Shown one piece after another: positions 1 to 14,419 of a stretch of DNA of 64,000 bases. This DNA comes from Okapia johnstoni (lineage: Eukaryota; Chordata; Mammalia; Artiodactyla; Giraffidae): assembly GCA_024291935.2 (NCBI GenBank), contig CM044326.1:34347948-34411947 (forward strand), written 5' to 3'. The position numbers and the translations under genes are program-made. The notes beneath the pieces were generated by a model, which saw nothing but the letters and a program-made list of their open reading frames with translations, was not told where the DNA came from and did no database searches. Within the stretch, counting starts at the first letter, position 1. Each line of letters starts with the position of its first letter.

Positions 1-150
1 GTGAGGTACAACTGACATGTGTAACTGTACATAAACTGTACAATTTGATACATTTAACATTTGCATACATCCCAGAAATGATCATGCAAGATGATAAATG
101 TATCCATATCTCCCAAAATTCTTAGCAGTCTTTTGGGAAAAAAGGTACAT
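1..150 (-). repeat. L1M 3' UTR fragment (antisense)
   Basis: The segment reads like the reverse complement of an old mammalian L1M 3' UTR: 'aactgtacaatttgatacattt' type text followed by decayed 'tatacatcccagaaa' and 'atatctccc' blocks. It is cut by the window edge. A similar antisense L1M 3' UTR piece lies at the other end of the window. It is non-coding and heavily diverged. The subfamily is not resolved. Confidence 0.6.
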
Positions 151-507
151 GTAAGTTGGTTGGCTGGAGGTAGGGGTGCGTTTAGGTAGAACTGGGAAAG
201 GGTGGCGTAAAGACAAAGATTAACTTTTTTTTCTTTTTGTATTTATTTCACTTTTTTAAAATAAGCACACATTTAAAAATAATTTTAAAACATCCAACAA
301 AACAAAGGGTAATGCTCCCAAAATAAGAACAAATTTCTAAGAAACGGCTCACTGATATTTAAAGCAGAACAAGCATTCTCTGGATTTCAATAAGCACTTC
401 TTGCTCTCATCTCCCCTTAGCTCATCTCTGACGAAAGCGCTTCTTTATCCCCACGTTACTGTGACTTTGATAAAACGAAAAAGAACTAAGCAAAAAGGGG
501 AACGCAC

Positions 508-785
508 TGTTCCTTGGAAGGACTGATGCTGAAGCTGAAACTCCAATACTGTGGCCACCTGATGCGAAGAGCTGACTCATTTGAGAAGACCCTGATGCTG
601 GGAAAGATTGAGGGCAAGAGGAGAAGGGGATGACAGAGGATGAGATGTTGGATGGCATCACCAACTCAATGGACATGAGTTTGGGTAAGCTCCGGGAGTT
701 GGTGATGGACAGGGAGGCCTGGCGTGCTGCGGTTCATGGGGTCGCAAAGAGTCGGACACGACTGAGCGACTGAACTGAACTGATG
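508..785 (+). repeat. BovB LINE 3'-terminal fragment
   Basis: It matches the 3' end of the ruminant RTE-type LINE BovB. The decayed end of the ORF2 reading frame (LKLQYFGHL-like, then GKIEGKR) is followed by the 'cctggcgtgctgcggttcatgg' type tail and ends 'ctgagcgactgaactgaactga'. The short tandem CTGAA tail is typical of BovB 3' ends. It is strongly 5' truncated and has no coding capacity. Confidence 0.9.
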
Positions 786-1895
786 ATTTAAATCACCACC
801 TGAAAGAAATCTGTGTACTACTGAAGCTTCATTTTTAATATACCACCTCCTTTCATTCAAAATGCCCTTCGCCCTCTCATTTGCAAACTATCTTCACCCT
901 TACAACACATAAAACTTTCCAGAACACACTGTAAACATCAGATATAAAAACGGAAGGAGAGTATCCAACATCAATCCTTAATTGGAGCACAAGACAATCA
1001 CCAAGGGGATCTAGGCATGAAACCTCCCATAAGGACCAGAGAGAAACCCTCTGCTCTTATTAGAAAACGCTGACTTGAACCCCAAGCATAAAAGAAAACT
1101 TGCGAGGCACCACCCCGTCACTGACAAGCACTCCAGATTAAAATATGGTGATGAACTCATTTCCCCTGGAAACTCAACATGGATCCCGATAAGGAGGGGG
1201 ATTACCACCAGGAGGGTTTTTTTTTTTTTTAAATAAAAAGTTATTTATGGATTTTTGATGATGGCAAATGAGACATATGATCATTACGAAATTTTTTAAA
1301 ATTACAAAAATATAGTAAAAGGGGAAAATCCACATAAACACACCATGTAGAGGCAGCTTCTATTAATAGTTGGCTCTACGCCCCTCTAGAACAGTCTGTC
1401 TCTGAGACGATGAGAGTGGTCTTCGGAAAGGCACCCCGGCGTCTGACTCACCGACTTCTATGGAGCAATCCAGCCCCACGGAGACGGGTGATTCCAGAGA
1501 GGTCTACCCCGACGTGGAGTGCTTCTGAGCCCGCCGCTGTACTCAATCGGTGACCAAAGCAACTCTTTTTCCGACCTGCAGGCTATATCCATCTGTGACT
1601 AAGACTAGCCTTAGTGCCCTCGCCTTGGCAGGAAGCTACTGAGTGAGGGTTACTGAGCTCTGACCAGGACTTGTGCTAAATTCTGCAGAAGAAGCCGGGG
1701 TACCGCAAGCCATTCTCTCTGGAACTGACAGCCCCGGGGGAGTTCGAGTTGTCACAGGCAGCGTGGGAAGGCTTAATCTCAGCGGGCAGGGCAGGAGGCC
1801 ATTCAGCGTGACCCGGAGTCACTGGCAAACACAGCGCCGTGCCCCAGCAAACGTTTCTGAGCCGCTCCCAGGCCACGCTGGTAGAACCCCTTGAG

Positions 1896-3095
1896 AGGAG
1901 TGCTTCTCACACTTTTTGGTCTCAGGACCCCTTTGAACTCCTGCAAGTTATTGGGGATCCAAAGAACCTTCGTTTGTGAGAGTTCTGTCTATGGACATTG
2001 ACAGTATTAGAAATTAAAGCAGAGGAATAAAAAAAAAATACTTGCTCATTAAAAAATAATCAACTCATTATGTCAATATAAGTAAATTTATAAAAGTAAC
2101 TACTTTTTCCATAACAACTAACATTAGTTATTTCATAAAACAACGCATATTAAATAAACATATTTCCTAAAACAAATTCAGTGAGAAAAGTGGCGCAGTT
2201 TCACATTTTTGCAAACTTCTTTACTGTTTGGTTTAATTAAAAAAAAAACAAACACAAAGCTGAATTCTTATATCTGCTGTGCTCAGACTGTTCATTTGGT
2301 TGAAATACAGGAAGAAAAACCTGTCTCCAGCAGATAGGTAGTTGGAAAAGCCAGGGGCGATCAATAGCTCTTCTAGATAATTGTGGACTTCTTTGATACT
2401 TTACCAAAACTTGACAGGTGGTAGTTCACTAAAGGTTACCTATTCTGTGGAATCCTAAATCTTATCAATGAGGGTCTCTAATTCTTGACAACCCTGTCAT
2501 GTGTCTTGCACTTTGAATGGCTCTCTGGCCAATGAATGATTTTATAACATCATTTGTTGGTCATTTGGAAAATACTGGCCTCACTGAATTATGTGTATTA
2601 ATGTATTGTAAACAACTTGCCTATTAGACTGAACTGCCATGCTTTTTAAAAACAGATTTATTGAGATATTCACATATCATACAGTCCACCCCTTTAAAAT
2701 GTACAGTTGGATTGTTTTCAGTATATTCACAGGACTGTGGGGGCACCACAATGTCTAGCTCCTTTCACTGTGTATAGTAAGGATCCCACTCACTGGTATC
2801 AACACCAGTCTCAGCAGGACGGCTTGCAACACTGGGAAGCTAAAGTCTGCACCGGCAGATACAAATCTTCTAAAATTCAAAATTTCTCCTGAAAGCTTGA
2901 ATTTTCTTTTTGAACGCTCAAATTTTAACCACTGACAACAAACATCGTTAGTTATCTCCTTACGGTAACACTTTCATTTTATTTTGTGAGAAAACGCCCC
3001 CTGAAACCCCAAGTCAAATGGTGTTCTGCGAAAGAAGAGGCTATGCTATTAACTTGGTTTTGCTATGAGAAAAATGCCAATGCCTGAAAAACAGA
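1896..3095 (+). mobile_element. Ancient hAT-like repeat, copy 1 (split)
   Basis: It begins 'gtgcttctcacactttttgg' then 'tctcaggacccctttgaac', close to the CAGTGnTTCTCAAAC termini of mammalian hAT (Charlie/MER-type) elements. It is co-linear with a second copy at 38615-39780: shared blocks include 'tttggttgaa(gt)ata', 'tagttggaaaa', 'gcactttgaatg.ctctct' and 'aagcttgaatttt'. An antisense L1M piece interrupts it at 2641-2775. No transposase frame survives. The family name is unresolved and the 3' end is approximate. Confidence 0.6.
2641..2775 (-). repeat. L1M 3' UTR fragment inside hAT-like repeat
   Basis: It starts with a T-rich run and 'acagatttattgagatattc', then 'tcatacagtccacccctttaa' and 'ttttcagtatattcacagg'. 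This is the reverse complement of the well-known L1M 3' end. It sits within the hAT-like fossil, so that element was already present when this L1 piece inserted. Confidence 0.75.
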
Positions 3096-3199
3096 CTAAT
3101 CACATAACTTAATTAAACACCAGATGGCTGACTATATTTTAAAAATGGCTGAAATACTGAGATAATGGAGTTTATGTCATTTAGCCCGAGAATCTAGAC

Positions 3200-3325
3200 T
3201 CCAGGAACTTCCCCCTGGGTATTGCTCCCTTTTCATCCTCATCTCCCTGAACCTAAGCTATTTTTATCTGGAAAATAAAGGTTGGGCTTGATGATTTGTA
3301 AGATTCCATTAATTTCTAGGACTAC
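3200..3325 (+). repeat. Possible MIR-type SINE
   Basis: The text 'atctggaaaataaagg' followed by 'ttgatgatttgtaagattcc' resembles the 'catctgtaaaatgagg...gatgatctctaaggtcc' block of MIR-type repeats. The match is short and diverged, so this is a weak call. Confidence 0.35.
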
Positions 3326-3334
3326 AGTCTATGA

Positions 3335-4130
3335 CGTATAAAAAGACACAGCACACATGAAAAGTGCTAAACGTCATTAGCCAAGAGGGAAGCACAAACC
3401 AGAACGACGGTGCGATCCTAGCTCACACCTACCAGGAGGGCCACCATCAAAAAGACGGACAGTAACAAGTACGGGAGAGGTGGGGAAACTGAAGCCCTCA
3501 CGCCCTGCTGCTGGGAACGTGAAACGGGGCAGCCACTTTGGAAAACAGTCTGGCAGCTCTCCAAAGTGCTAAACACATAGTGTTAGCATAGGACCCAGCA
3601 GTTCCGCTCCTGGGTAAACACTCCAGAGAAATGAAAACATGTATGTACACAAAAGACTGGACGTGGATGGTCACAGTGGCATTATTCACCACTGTGAAGT
3701 AGCAGAAATTGCACAAATGTCCATCAGTGGCTGAACAGATGAATAAAATGTGGGATATATATTCATGGAATATTATTCAGCACTAAAAAGAAGTTCTGAC
3801 ACACGCTACAACGTGGATGAAACTTGAAAACATTACGCAAAGTAAAAGAAGGTTGAGGACTGTATGATTCCGTTTCTAAGAAACATCCAGGTCAGGCAAA
3901 TCTACAGAGGCGGAAAACAGAGGAGCGGTTACCGGGGCAGGGGTGGGGAGTTAGAAGGGTGGCAGTAACTGTTAATGGGTACGGGATTTTTTTAAGGGGA
4001 TGAAAATATTACAAAATTATATGTGCTGATGCCTGCACAAACCCGTGAATAGACTAAACTGAACTGTACATCTTAAAGGGGTGGATTGTACTTATGAATT
4101 ACCCGTCAATAAATCTGTTAAAAAATATAG
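3335..4130 (+). repeat. L1M LINE 3' end (ORF2 end and 3' UTR)
   Basis: Sense-strand text follows the conserved L1 ORF2 C-terminal region and 3' UTR. It includes 'caaatgtccatcagtggctg', 'ggaatattattcagcactaaaaag', 'gatgattccgtttc'-like text and the terminal 'gaactgtacatcttaaaggg' followed by 'caataaatctgttaaaaaa'. It is old, with many substitutions and broken frames, and 5' truncated. It is oriented opposite to PPP2R5C transcription. Confidence 0.85.
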
Positions 4131-4245
4131 CAGCCCAGTCTAACAGGCAACATATTTAAAAGAAGTAAGCATAAAGAGTGCAACGTCTCTGGAGCTTTGG
4201 ATTCTTCAAAGTCAGTGGGAATAAATGTCTGCAAAAATACTATGA

Positions 4246-4370
4246 CAGGGACTCCCTTTGCAGTCCAGTGGTGAAGACTCCATGTTTCCACTGCAGGGTG
4301 CATGGGTTCGATCCCTGGTTAGGGAATTAAGATCCCATGGGCCATGTGGTGCGGCCAAAAAAAACCCAAA
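4246..4370 (+). repeat. CHR-2-type tRNA-Glu SINE
   Basis: This is a cetartiodactyl SINE with a tRNA-Glu-derived head: 'cagggactccctttgcagtc' then 'cagtggtgaagactcc', an internal B-box-like 'gggttcgatccctggttagg', 'gaattaagatcccatg' and an A-rich tail with 'gcggccaaaaaaaa'. It is almost full length. No clear target duplication is visible. Confidence 0.88.
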
Positions 4371-5820
4371 ACACACACCAGGCAACTGTTCAAGCAAGGC
4401 GGCTGGGTGCCACTTCAGTGGTAAGCACACCAGGGGCATCGGGACGGAACTACGAAGGGGCCCACCTCTCCACCTGCCCCACCGGGTGCAGGCGCTGTGC
4501 GGTGGAGGCCCCCCGTCGGCTCTGGAGTCCTGCACCCGCCCTACTTCTGAGAGGGTCAGAGGTGCTGCCGGGCACCATCCCCACCACAGTCTTGCATGGT
4601 GTCTTTCCTCAGCGCCCTCCGTCTATGAAGCTGAACAACAGCAGACGCAGCACCCAGCCCGCCTGCCCCCTCCCCGCCCTCTCCCTCAAGGGAAGGGGAC
4701 GGCTGTGCTCTCCTGCCCGCGCCGCAGTCAGAGGGAGAGGACGGGCTGACCGTCCCTGTTCTCAGTGACACGGAAAAGCACCTCCTTGCGCGCACCTTCG
4801 TGGGACGGTCTAACTCACCCCATACCAGGTTCCTCTCCGCACCTTCCTCCCACCACGTGGGTGGTCCTGCAACTCTCTCCCCACTTCCCCCTCTTTCACG
4901 GCCTCACCTTAACCAAAAACGGCACGTTACTGATCCCGGCTCTGGGAGGGTGCATGTCTTGCTCACTGCTCTTTTTCCTCACCTAAAAACGTGCTCAGGG
5001 GATGCTCAGCAAGTGTCTGCTACCTGCATTAGAGGCAAGATGCCCAGGACTCTGAAGATGGCCTGCGTTGCCGGGTGGGGAACAAAGCTAAGATGGCAGG
5101 AGAGCCTGGTTATTAGGACACAGTTTTAACAGGGAGGCAAGAAGTAATGATCGTTCCATCTGAAACACGTCTCAAGAGCTCGAGGCATGCTAAGTGGTTC
5201 TGGTAACACGCCACCTCGGTGAAAGACCCAGGAGAGACCAGGGCCCGCGGGCACTGCAGGGCAGGCATCCAGCCCACACCCGGCCAGCCTGGGCCTCGCT
5301 GCCCCATGCAGAGTCCTCCCTCCCGGGGAGAGGGCGGGACTCAGGGACCACCAGCAGCCCAGGCCCCGTCCAAACAGAAGAAGCTTCCACATGGGTCACT
5401 TAATACAGAATAAATGAGTATTTATAAATATAATAGATGACATATGGATATACTTAATTACAAAATAGAATACATTTAATATACAGTAAAGCAGCATTTA
5501 AAGTCAATGGAGAAAGGGGAATATTCAACACACGATGTAGGAACTATTGATTTTTCAGTCATTTAGAAGACACGGTTATATCCCTACTCTGAGACATTAA
5601 AAAAAAAAAGTTCCAGGAGGGCTGCAAAACGCCTTGTGAACAACAGAATTATGAAAGTGTTAGAAAATATTAGAGATTTCTCTTTGTGATTCTGGGGTTT
5701 GGGAGGCCCTTCCATAGTAACTGAGAGTGGAAATTAAGGAGAGAAAAAGACATTCCCCGATTTTCCTTAGTCTGAATAAGAGAGGCTTTAAAGGATTTAC
5801 TGATGAGTATACACCTGCCG

Positions 5821-5908
5821 GGAGACAGTGAAGGACAGGGAGGCCGGGTGTGCTGCAGCCCACGGGGTTGCCACGAGTTGGACACGACTTAGTGACTGAA
5901 CAACAATA
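5821..5908 (+). repeat. BovB 3' tail fragment
   Basis: About 90 bp of the BovB 3' end: 'gacagtgaaggacagggagg', 'tgtgctgcagcccacggg', 'gagttggacacgacttagtg' and the terminal 'actgaacaacaa'. It is strongly 5' truncated. Confidence 0.85.
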
Positions 5909-6699
5909 GGCCTGTGACGGTTCTTCAGGTAGGCATCTGGGGAGGAACCCAAACGGACCTCACAGCCCTAGGCGGACGATAGGCTGGTAAAGTCTGACCT
6001 TTAAGGGTTAACCATAATAAAGGAAGCAAGTTGATCTCAACTTTGGACACAATAGACTGTGAACTACACGAAGAACATGACTTACATTTCTTTTTTCCCA
6101 AAACAAACATACTAATGTAAGAAGAAACATATTTTAGGTCAATGAGCCTAGTCAATTTTGAAATATATAGCTTTGGGGGAAAAGAATCAGAAACTTACAG
6201 AGTTCAATGGAAATCAGGATTTAAAATTTTATATTAAGCCACAAGGATTCCCTAGTTACCAAGGAGTGATATTTCAAAGACAGATGAATGGTATCACATG
6301 AAATGTTTCTAGATGGTACTGACTGAGGTCACAGCGGGACCTGCAAAGGACCTAAAAATGGGCTGGAGAGTCTGAGACTGAAGATGGGGATTTGGAGGTC
6401 AAATGAAACCAGTGATGAACCAGCCAATCAGGGTGGACTGTCCCGACTCCAGCTTGGTGGCACCACTATTTTACCTCCTCCCAATCATCAGCATTTTCCT
6501 GCCCATGTGTGGATCTCACGCTTACTTCTGAATTATGCATGGGCATTAAAGAGGGTAAGACAGTTACGAAAAAAATGAAAGTTCTGACATTTCTACCCCA
6601 CGTGGTGGTGGTGAGGATCAAGTGAATTAACACACACAGGGCACAGCAGTCCTTCGAGTTCCCTCACTGTAGTCTAGGGCATGGCACAAAGATGTTCAT

Positions 6700-7517
6700 C
6701 CCTTAGCTGCTGTCCAAAAGTCTACAAGCAATAAATGCTGGAGAGGGTGCGGAGAAAAGGGAACCCTCTTACACTGTTGGTGGGAATGCAAACTAGTACA
6801 GCCACTATGGAGAAGAGAGTGGAGATTCCTTAAAAAACTGGAAATAGAACTGCCATATGACCTAGCAATCCCACTGCTGGGCATACACACCGAGGAAACT
6901 AGAATTGAAAGAGACACGTGTACCCCAATGTTCATCGCAGCACTGTTTACAATAGCCAGGACATGGAAGCAACCTAGATGTCCATCAGCAGACGAATGGA
7001 TAAGGAAGCTGTGGTACATATGCACAATGGAATATTACTCAGCCATTAAAAAGAATACATTTGAATCAGTTCTAATGAGGTGGATGAAACTGGAGCCTAT
7101 TATACAGAGTGAAGTAAGTCAGAAAGAAAAACACCAATACAGTATACTAACACATATATACGGAATTTAGAAAGATGGTAATGATAACCTTGTATGCGAG
7201 ACAGCAAAAGAGACACAGACGTATAGAACAGTCTTTTGGACTCTATGGGAGAGGGTGAGGGCGGGAGGATATGGGAGAATGGCATTGAAGCATGTAAATT
7301 ATCATATGTGAAACGAATTGCCAGTCCAGGTTCGATGCATGATACAGGGGGCTTGGGGCTGGTGTACTGGGATGACCTGGAGGGATGGGATGGGGAGGGA
7401 GGTGGGAGGGGGGTTCTGGAAGGGGACCACATGTACACCCATGGCTGATTCATGTCGATGTATGGCAAAACCGATACAATATTGTAAAGTTAAAAAAAAA
7501 AGAAGAAGAAAAAAAAA
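6700..7517 (+). mobile_element. Recent ruminant L1 3' end with 12-bp target duplication
   Basis: This is a 5'-truncated L1 carrying the end of ORF2 (around 6720-7170, with the conserved [10 protein letters not shown] motif), a ruminant L1 3' UTR with a G-rich polypurine tract (7382-7413), and an A-rich tail (7492-7517). The 12-bp sequence aaagatgttcat occurs at 6688-6699 and again at 7515-7526, immediately after the tail, as expected for L1 target-primed insertion. ORF2 has several stops. The 3' end lies about 155 bp from the PPP2R5C exon 2 donor, within intron 2 and antisense to the gene. Confidence 0.93.
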
Positions 7518-7625
7518 GATGTTCATTCTTCCAGGTGCCAGTACACATTTTTGAACAGGAGGATTTTTTTTTTGTAGTCAATGTCATGTTAGGCTTAAAC
7601 GTCTTAGCATATTCTAAGCAAGTCA

Positions 7626-10454
<2,829 letters not shown>

Positions 10455-10678
10455 CTGGTTTATTTGGCTGTGTCGGGTCTTAGCGTGGCATGCGGGGTCT
10501 TTTGCTGTGGTGCGCGGGCCCTCTAGCTGTGGCGCACGGGCTCAGTAGCTGTGGTGCACGGGCTCAGCTGCTCCGTGGCATACGGGATCTTAGCTCCCTG
10601 AGCCCTGACCAGGGATTGAACTCGGGTTCTCTGCATTGCAAGGTGGATTCTTAACCACTGGACCACCAGGTCAGTCCC
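10455..10678 (-). repeat. CHR-1-type tRNA-Glu SINE (antisense)
   Basis: The reverse complement has the long CHR-1 layout: tRNA-derived head (on the plus strand 'taaccactggaccaccagg'), 'gaccagggattgaactcggg', and repeated 'tagctgtggcgcacgggctc' units. The internal repeated cgcacgggctc blocks distinguish it from the shorter CHR-2 type. Confidence 0.87.
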
Positions 10679-10917
10679 TCCTGTGTTTTCTGAATGCAGG
10701 TTACTTTAGGTTCTTGTTGGTCAGCATATTTTAAAGATCTTCAGTGCCTTCTGCTGTGTTAATAGGACTGCACCACTGGGGGATAAAACTGAGTGGGGGT
10801 GGTGGGAGAATATGCTTTCTGCCCGTGCGCATGCTGGTTCTCTACAGAATGAGTTATTTCTGTAACTGAAAAATAAGCTCTTTAAAAACTATTATGTTAG
10901 CATTGCTAGTCTTTTTT

Positions 10918-11012
10918 TTAAAAAAAAATCTATTTATTTTTTAATTGAAGGATAACTGCTGTACAGAATTTTGTTGTCGTCTGTCAAACATCAACATGAA
11001 TCAGCCATAGAG
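10918..11012 (-). repeat. Ruminant L1 3' UTR fragment (antisense)
   Basis: A poly-T-like start, 'ttttaattgaaggataact', 'tacagaattttgttgtcg' and 'catcaacatgaatcagccat' match the reverse complement of the L1 3' UTR seen in sense at about 7440-7490 in this same window. It is a short fragment. Confidence 0.8.
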
Positions 11013-13344
11013 CATTGCTAACCCTGAAAGAAGAAACAAGGTATGACAATACAACGCGCACTTGACGTTACTGTTCTGATTACCATGGAACGTGAACCAA
11101 ACGGTAAAAACCGACTGGGACTGACACTGTCGGTGTATTACACTTAGTGTCTGGTCTTCAAGACTGATACTGACTCTTGAAGTAATAAACCAGCACCCCA
11201 GATTTGACCCCATTTTTATAATTACTTCCATGAAGCACAACAAAGAAAGAATGGATTTTGAATTCTGCCCATGAGTGACAGTGGTTTCCTTTCAACTGTC
11301 TACAGACGAGGAAGGCTGACATTCTTGTTTAGGACACATTCAAGAGCAACCTTGAGCCCCAAAGAGCATCGACTGCAAAGCACAAGATGAGACAAACTGC
11401 TGTGGCCCGCGGGCTCGGCCGGAAGCCCCGCGACGGGTCTGGAAGAGCCCCAGGACCCCACCCGGAAGCCCGACAGGGTGCTGCGTGAGATCTCTGATCT
11501 AAGAGAAGGAGGAGCACAAGAGGGGCGATGACAGCGCGGGCTGAGAACGTTCCTAATGCTGATTAACGCTTCGTTCCATTATTATTTTTTTGAGTTAAGA
11601 GCGATAACACTTCTCTCTACGAATGTATCACAAGTACCTCACGTTTATACACATTCCCTCTCACCCCCTCCCCTCCGTTGCTTTCATGATTTGCTAGCGT
11701 GAACTTGGGATGCTCCCCGATTACTTCAAGGTAAATCCTTGATGATACCAGGAGCAAACTGATGATACCCACGCAAAGCCTGCAGGAGGCAAGGAGCGGA
11801 GAAGAGACATTAACCCACAGCATCTGAAGAGCGCATCACTCTTCTAAAAACATATTTATTTATTAAAGGGAAGCCTGTAATTAATACCTGATGCATAGGG
11901 ATGTTTAATGAGGGTCACCATCAGACTGGGGTGGCTTCGTGAGTGCCCCTGGCCCTAGGGTGAGGGAGGGCAGCATTCTCACCAGTGGCCCCAGGGCAAG
12001 CTAATAAGGAGTGGACACCCTCCACTGACCGCTGACCCCCAAGATGCGGGTAAGCCCCGGGGCCTACCCAGGGTGATGACAGAACTTCCACTTGTGTTTT
12101 CTTTTACAAAGAACAGAAAAGTAAGAGGTACTAGTATTTGACATAGGAACTGACACACACTGGAGGTGTGTGTTTAAGACCGCTCTGCTTCCAGGAAGGA
12201 GGGATCGAGAGCCTGGGGACCACTTCCGGGCAGCGAGGAGCCTCTCCGGGCCTTCCCAAGTGAATCCAACACAACCCAGCATGTCACAGCTGGCACCACA
12301 GAGGTTTACAGCATCTGTGCATCTCAATCACCGAAGGGATGGATGGACATGACAACACGTTGCAACCGCCAAATTGCAGGACAGGACACAACAAAGTTAC
12401 ATCGCTGAACTGGCACTGTACTGGAAGGGGCGGCATGTGAACTCTGTCTCTGAGTAGAAATATTATCAAAGGGAAAAACAAAACAAATCAGGGACACCCA
12501 CGTCCATGTGACTCATCTTGGTGGTGAAGAGAAACGTTCCAAGATACCAAAGGACTGACTTTTGGCAGGACAGTCATAGAGAGGCAGGCCTTTCTAGCAA
12601 GGAGAGGATGGCTTTTCCCAAATAAACACAACCCCAGTGAGAACCAAAGCCAGAGCTGCACAAACTGCCAGCCCAGAGAACGTCCCTTTGAGAAGATGCT
12701 CCTGGAAGCACGCCCGTGAGGGTGGGAGCCACTTCGCAGTCACTCACGTACTCCGTGCTAAGCAGATGAGGCAGGCTGGCGTTGAGAGACCCCCACGTGG
12801 CCCTCCCGGCCCCCAGCACCTGCCTTCCTGACAGTGTGGGGCCAAGAGTCCACGAGCATGTGCCCATTCTGAGCCTGCAGACAAGAGGCAGTCCACATGA
12901 AACAGAAACACATACAAACTCTCCAGAAGGAGAGAGCCAATCCTTCAGCCATGGCATCCTGTCTTTCCAATGCACTTATTCTGAGTACAAAGTGAGTGGG
13001 AATACAGCTGAATCCAATTACTACCAGCTCGGAGTAAATCTGGGATTCGTCATTAATAGGCATTAAATTCCACTTACTCTTGGCAAGTCCTCCCCACCAA
13101 GAAGAGTCCAGCAATTCTGCTTTGATTTTGAAAGAGAGAATTCACACACCGGTTTTTTGAAGTAACTGTTTTCCCCACTGCCTCCTGTGTCTCCTGTCCT
13201 GAATCAAGTGTCTGCAGACATGAGAGGCCTTCTGTTGCACCATCACCTCCCCATAGCCAACACCTCGGAGCCTCACAATATGCCTTATTACCTGTCAGCT
13301 GACGCTCCTTCACCTTGCCCAGCTTTACATCTTGGCCATGCATG
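11013..13344. other. Unique intronic DNA, no gene recognised
   Basis: Mixed-composition sequence. Positions 12350-12470 weakly recall a decayed L1M 3' end ('gctgaactggcactgtact', 'gagtagaaatattat'). No exon-like open frame with splice signals was recognised. Confidence 0.5.
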
Positions 13345-13690
13345 GCCCTTCAAATTCTCCAGATCAATTTGGCGAGAACAGAAGTCTTTGCAATATTGAC
13401 TCTTTCAATCCACAAACATGAACTATTTCTCCAATTACTCTTTCCCTTAAATGTCTTTCAATAAAATTTTATACTCTTCTCCTAAAAATACATTATGCGT
13501 CATTTTCTAAGATTTATCCTTAGGTACCTGTTATGGTCTGATGCTACTGTAAACTGTATCTTCAAAAAGACTCAAGAATTTTCTAACTGCTGCTGTGGTT
13601 TAGGAAAAAAAAAAAAGATTTGGAGTATGACTTTTGTAACCAGCTACCCTTTTGTGTGTGTGAAAACAAATTTCCTGTATTTCTTAATTA
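13345..13690 (-). repeat. L1M ORF2 fragment (antisense)
   Basis: Plus-strand text such as 'aattctccagatcaatttgg', 'tcaatccacaaacatgaac', 'atgtctttcaataaaattt' and 'gatttatccttaggtacc' is the familiar antisense reading of L1 ORF2 around the RNase H-like/linker region. It is old, with no intact frame. Confidence 0.75.
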
Positions 13691-13870
13691 ATTAATTAAT
13701 TTTTAATTGGAGGATAATTGGTTTATAACATTGTGCTGGCTTCTGCACACATCGACGTCAGTCAGCCACAGGTATACGTGTATCCTCTCCCTCTTGAACC
13801 TGCCTCTCACCTCCCACCCCCATCCCACCCCTCCAGGTGGTCACAGCTCCTATTAATTCTAATGCTGTCT
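13691..13870 (-). repeat. Ruminant L1 3' UTR fragment (antisense)
   Basis: An AATT-rich run, 'ttttaattggaggataattgg', 'catcgacgtcagtcagccac', 'tcacctcccacccccatccc' and 'ccaggtggtcacagctcc' match the reverse complement of the ruminant L1 3' UTR (compare 7320-7490). The C-rich block mirrors the G-rich tract of that element. Confidence 0.8.
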
Positions 13871-14091
13871 CTGTGAGTCCTTATGGTTTTCTGTGTGTGC
13901 CACCCTTCATCTGTGAGTACCAACGCTGTTTTTCTTCTTGCCTGAGCAATGCTGCAAGGCAGTGGTGAGGGTATCACCTTGGTCTCTCCATTGTCTCAGA
14001 GGGAAGCTCTCCCTAGCTCCCCAGTTGGATAGATACTGGCAATAGGACTCTACAGATAACATCTAGCAGATGAAGGAATTGATCTATAGAT

Positions 14092-14297
14092 TCGTGTGTG
14101 CATGCTTAGTCCTGTCCAACTCTGCGATCCCACCTGCCAGGCTCCTCTGTCCATAGGATTTTCCAGGCAAGAATACTGGAGTGGGTTGCCATTTCCTCCT
14201 CCAGGGCATCTGCCCAACCCAGGGGTCGAATCCATCTCTCCTGTGTCTCCTGCATTGGCAGGAGGCTTCTTTACCACTGAGCCGCCTGGGAAGCCCC
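14092..14297 (-). repeat. Bov-tA SINE (antisense)
   Basis: The reverse complement has a tRNA-Glu-derived head ('gcttcccaggcggctcagtgg' region on the minus strand), a 'gtttgatccctggg'-like box, and a Bov-A unit ending near 'gacacgactaagcatgc'. It is full length and moderately diverged. Confidence 0.92.
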
Positions 14298-14419
14298 ATT
14301 GATAGGATCGGTGCCATCTCAATCCAATCCAACAGTGACTTCTGTGAACTGATCAGTGAATTCTAAGAGGCACGCGGAAACGCAAAGGGTCAACACTAAC
14401 CAAAACCCTTGGAGAAGAA

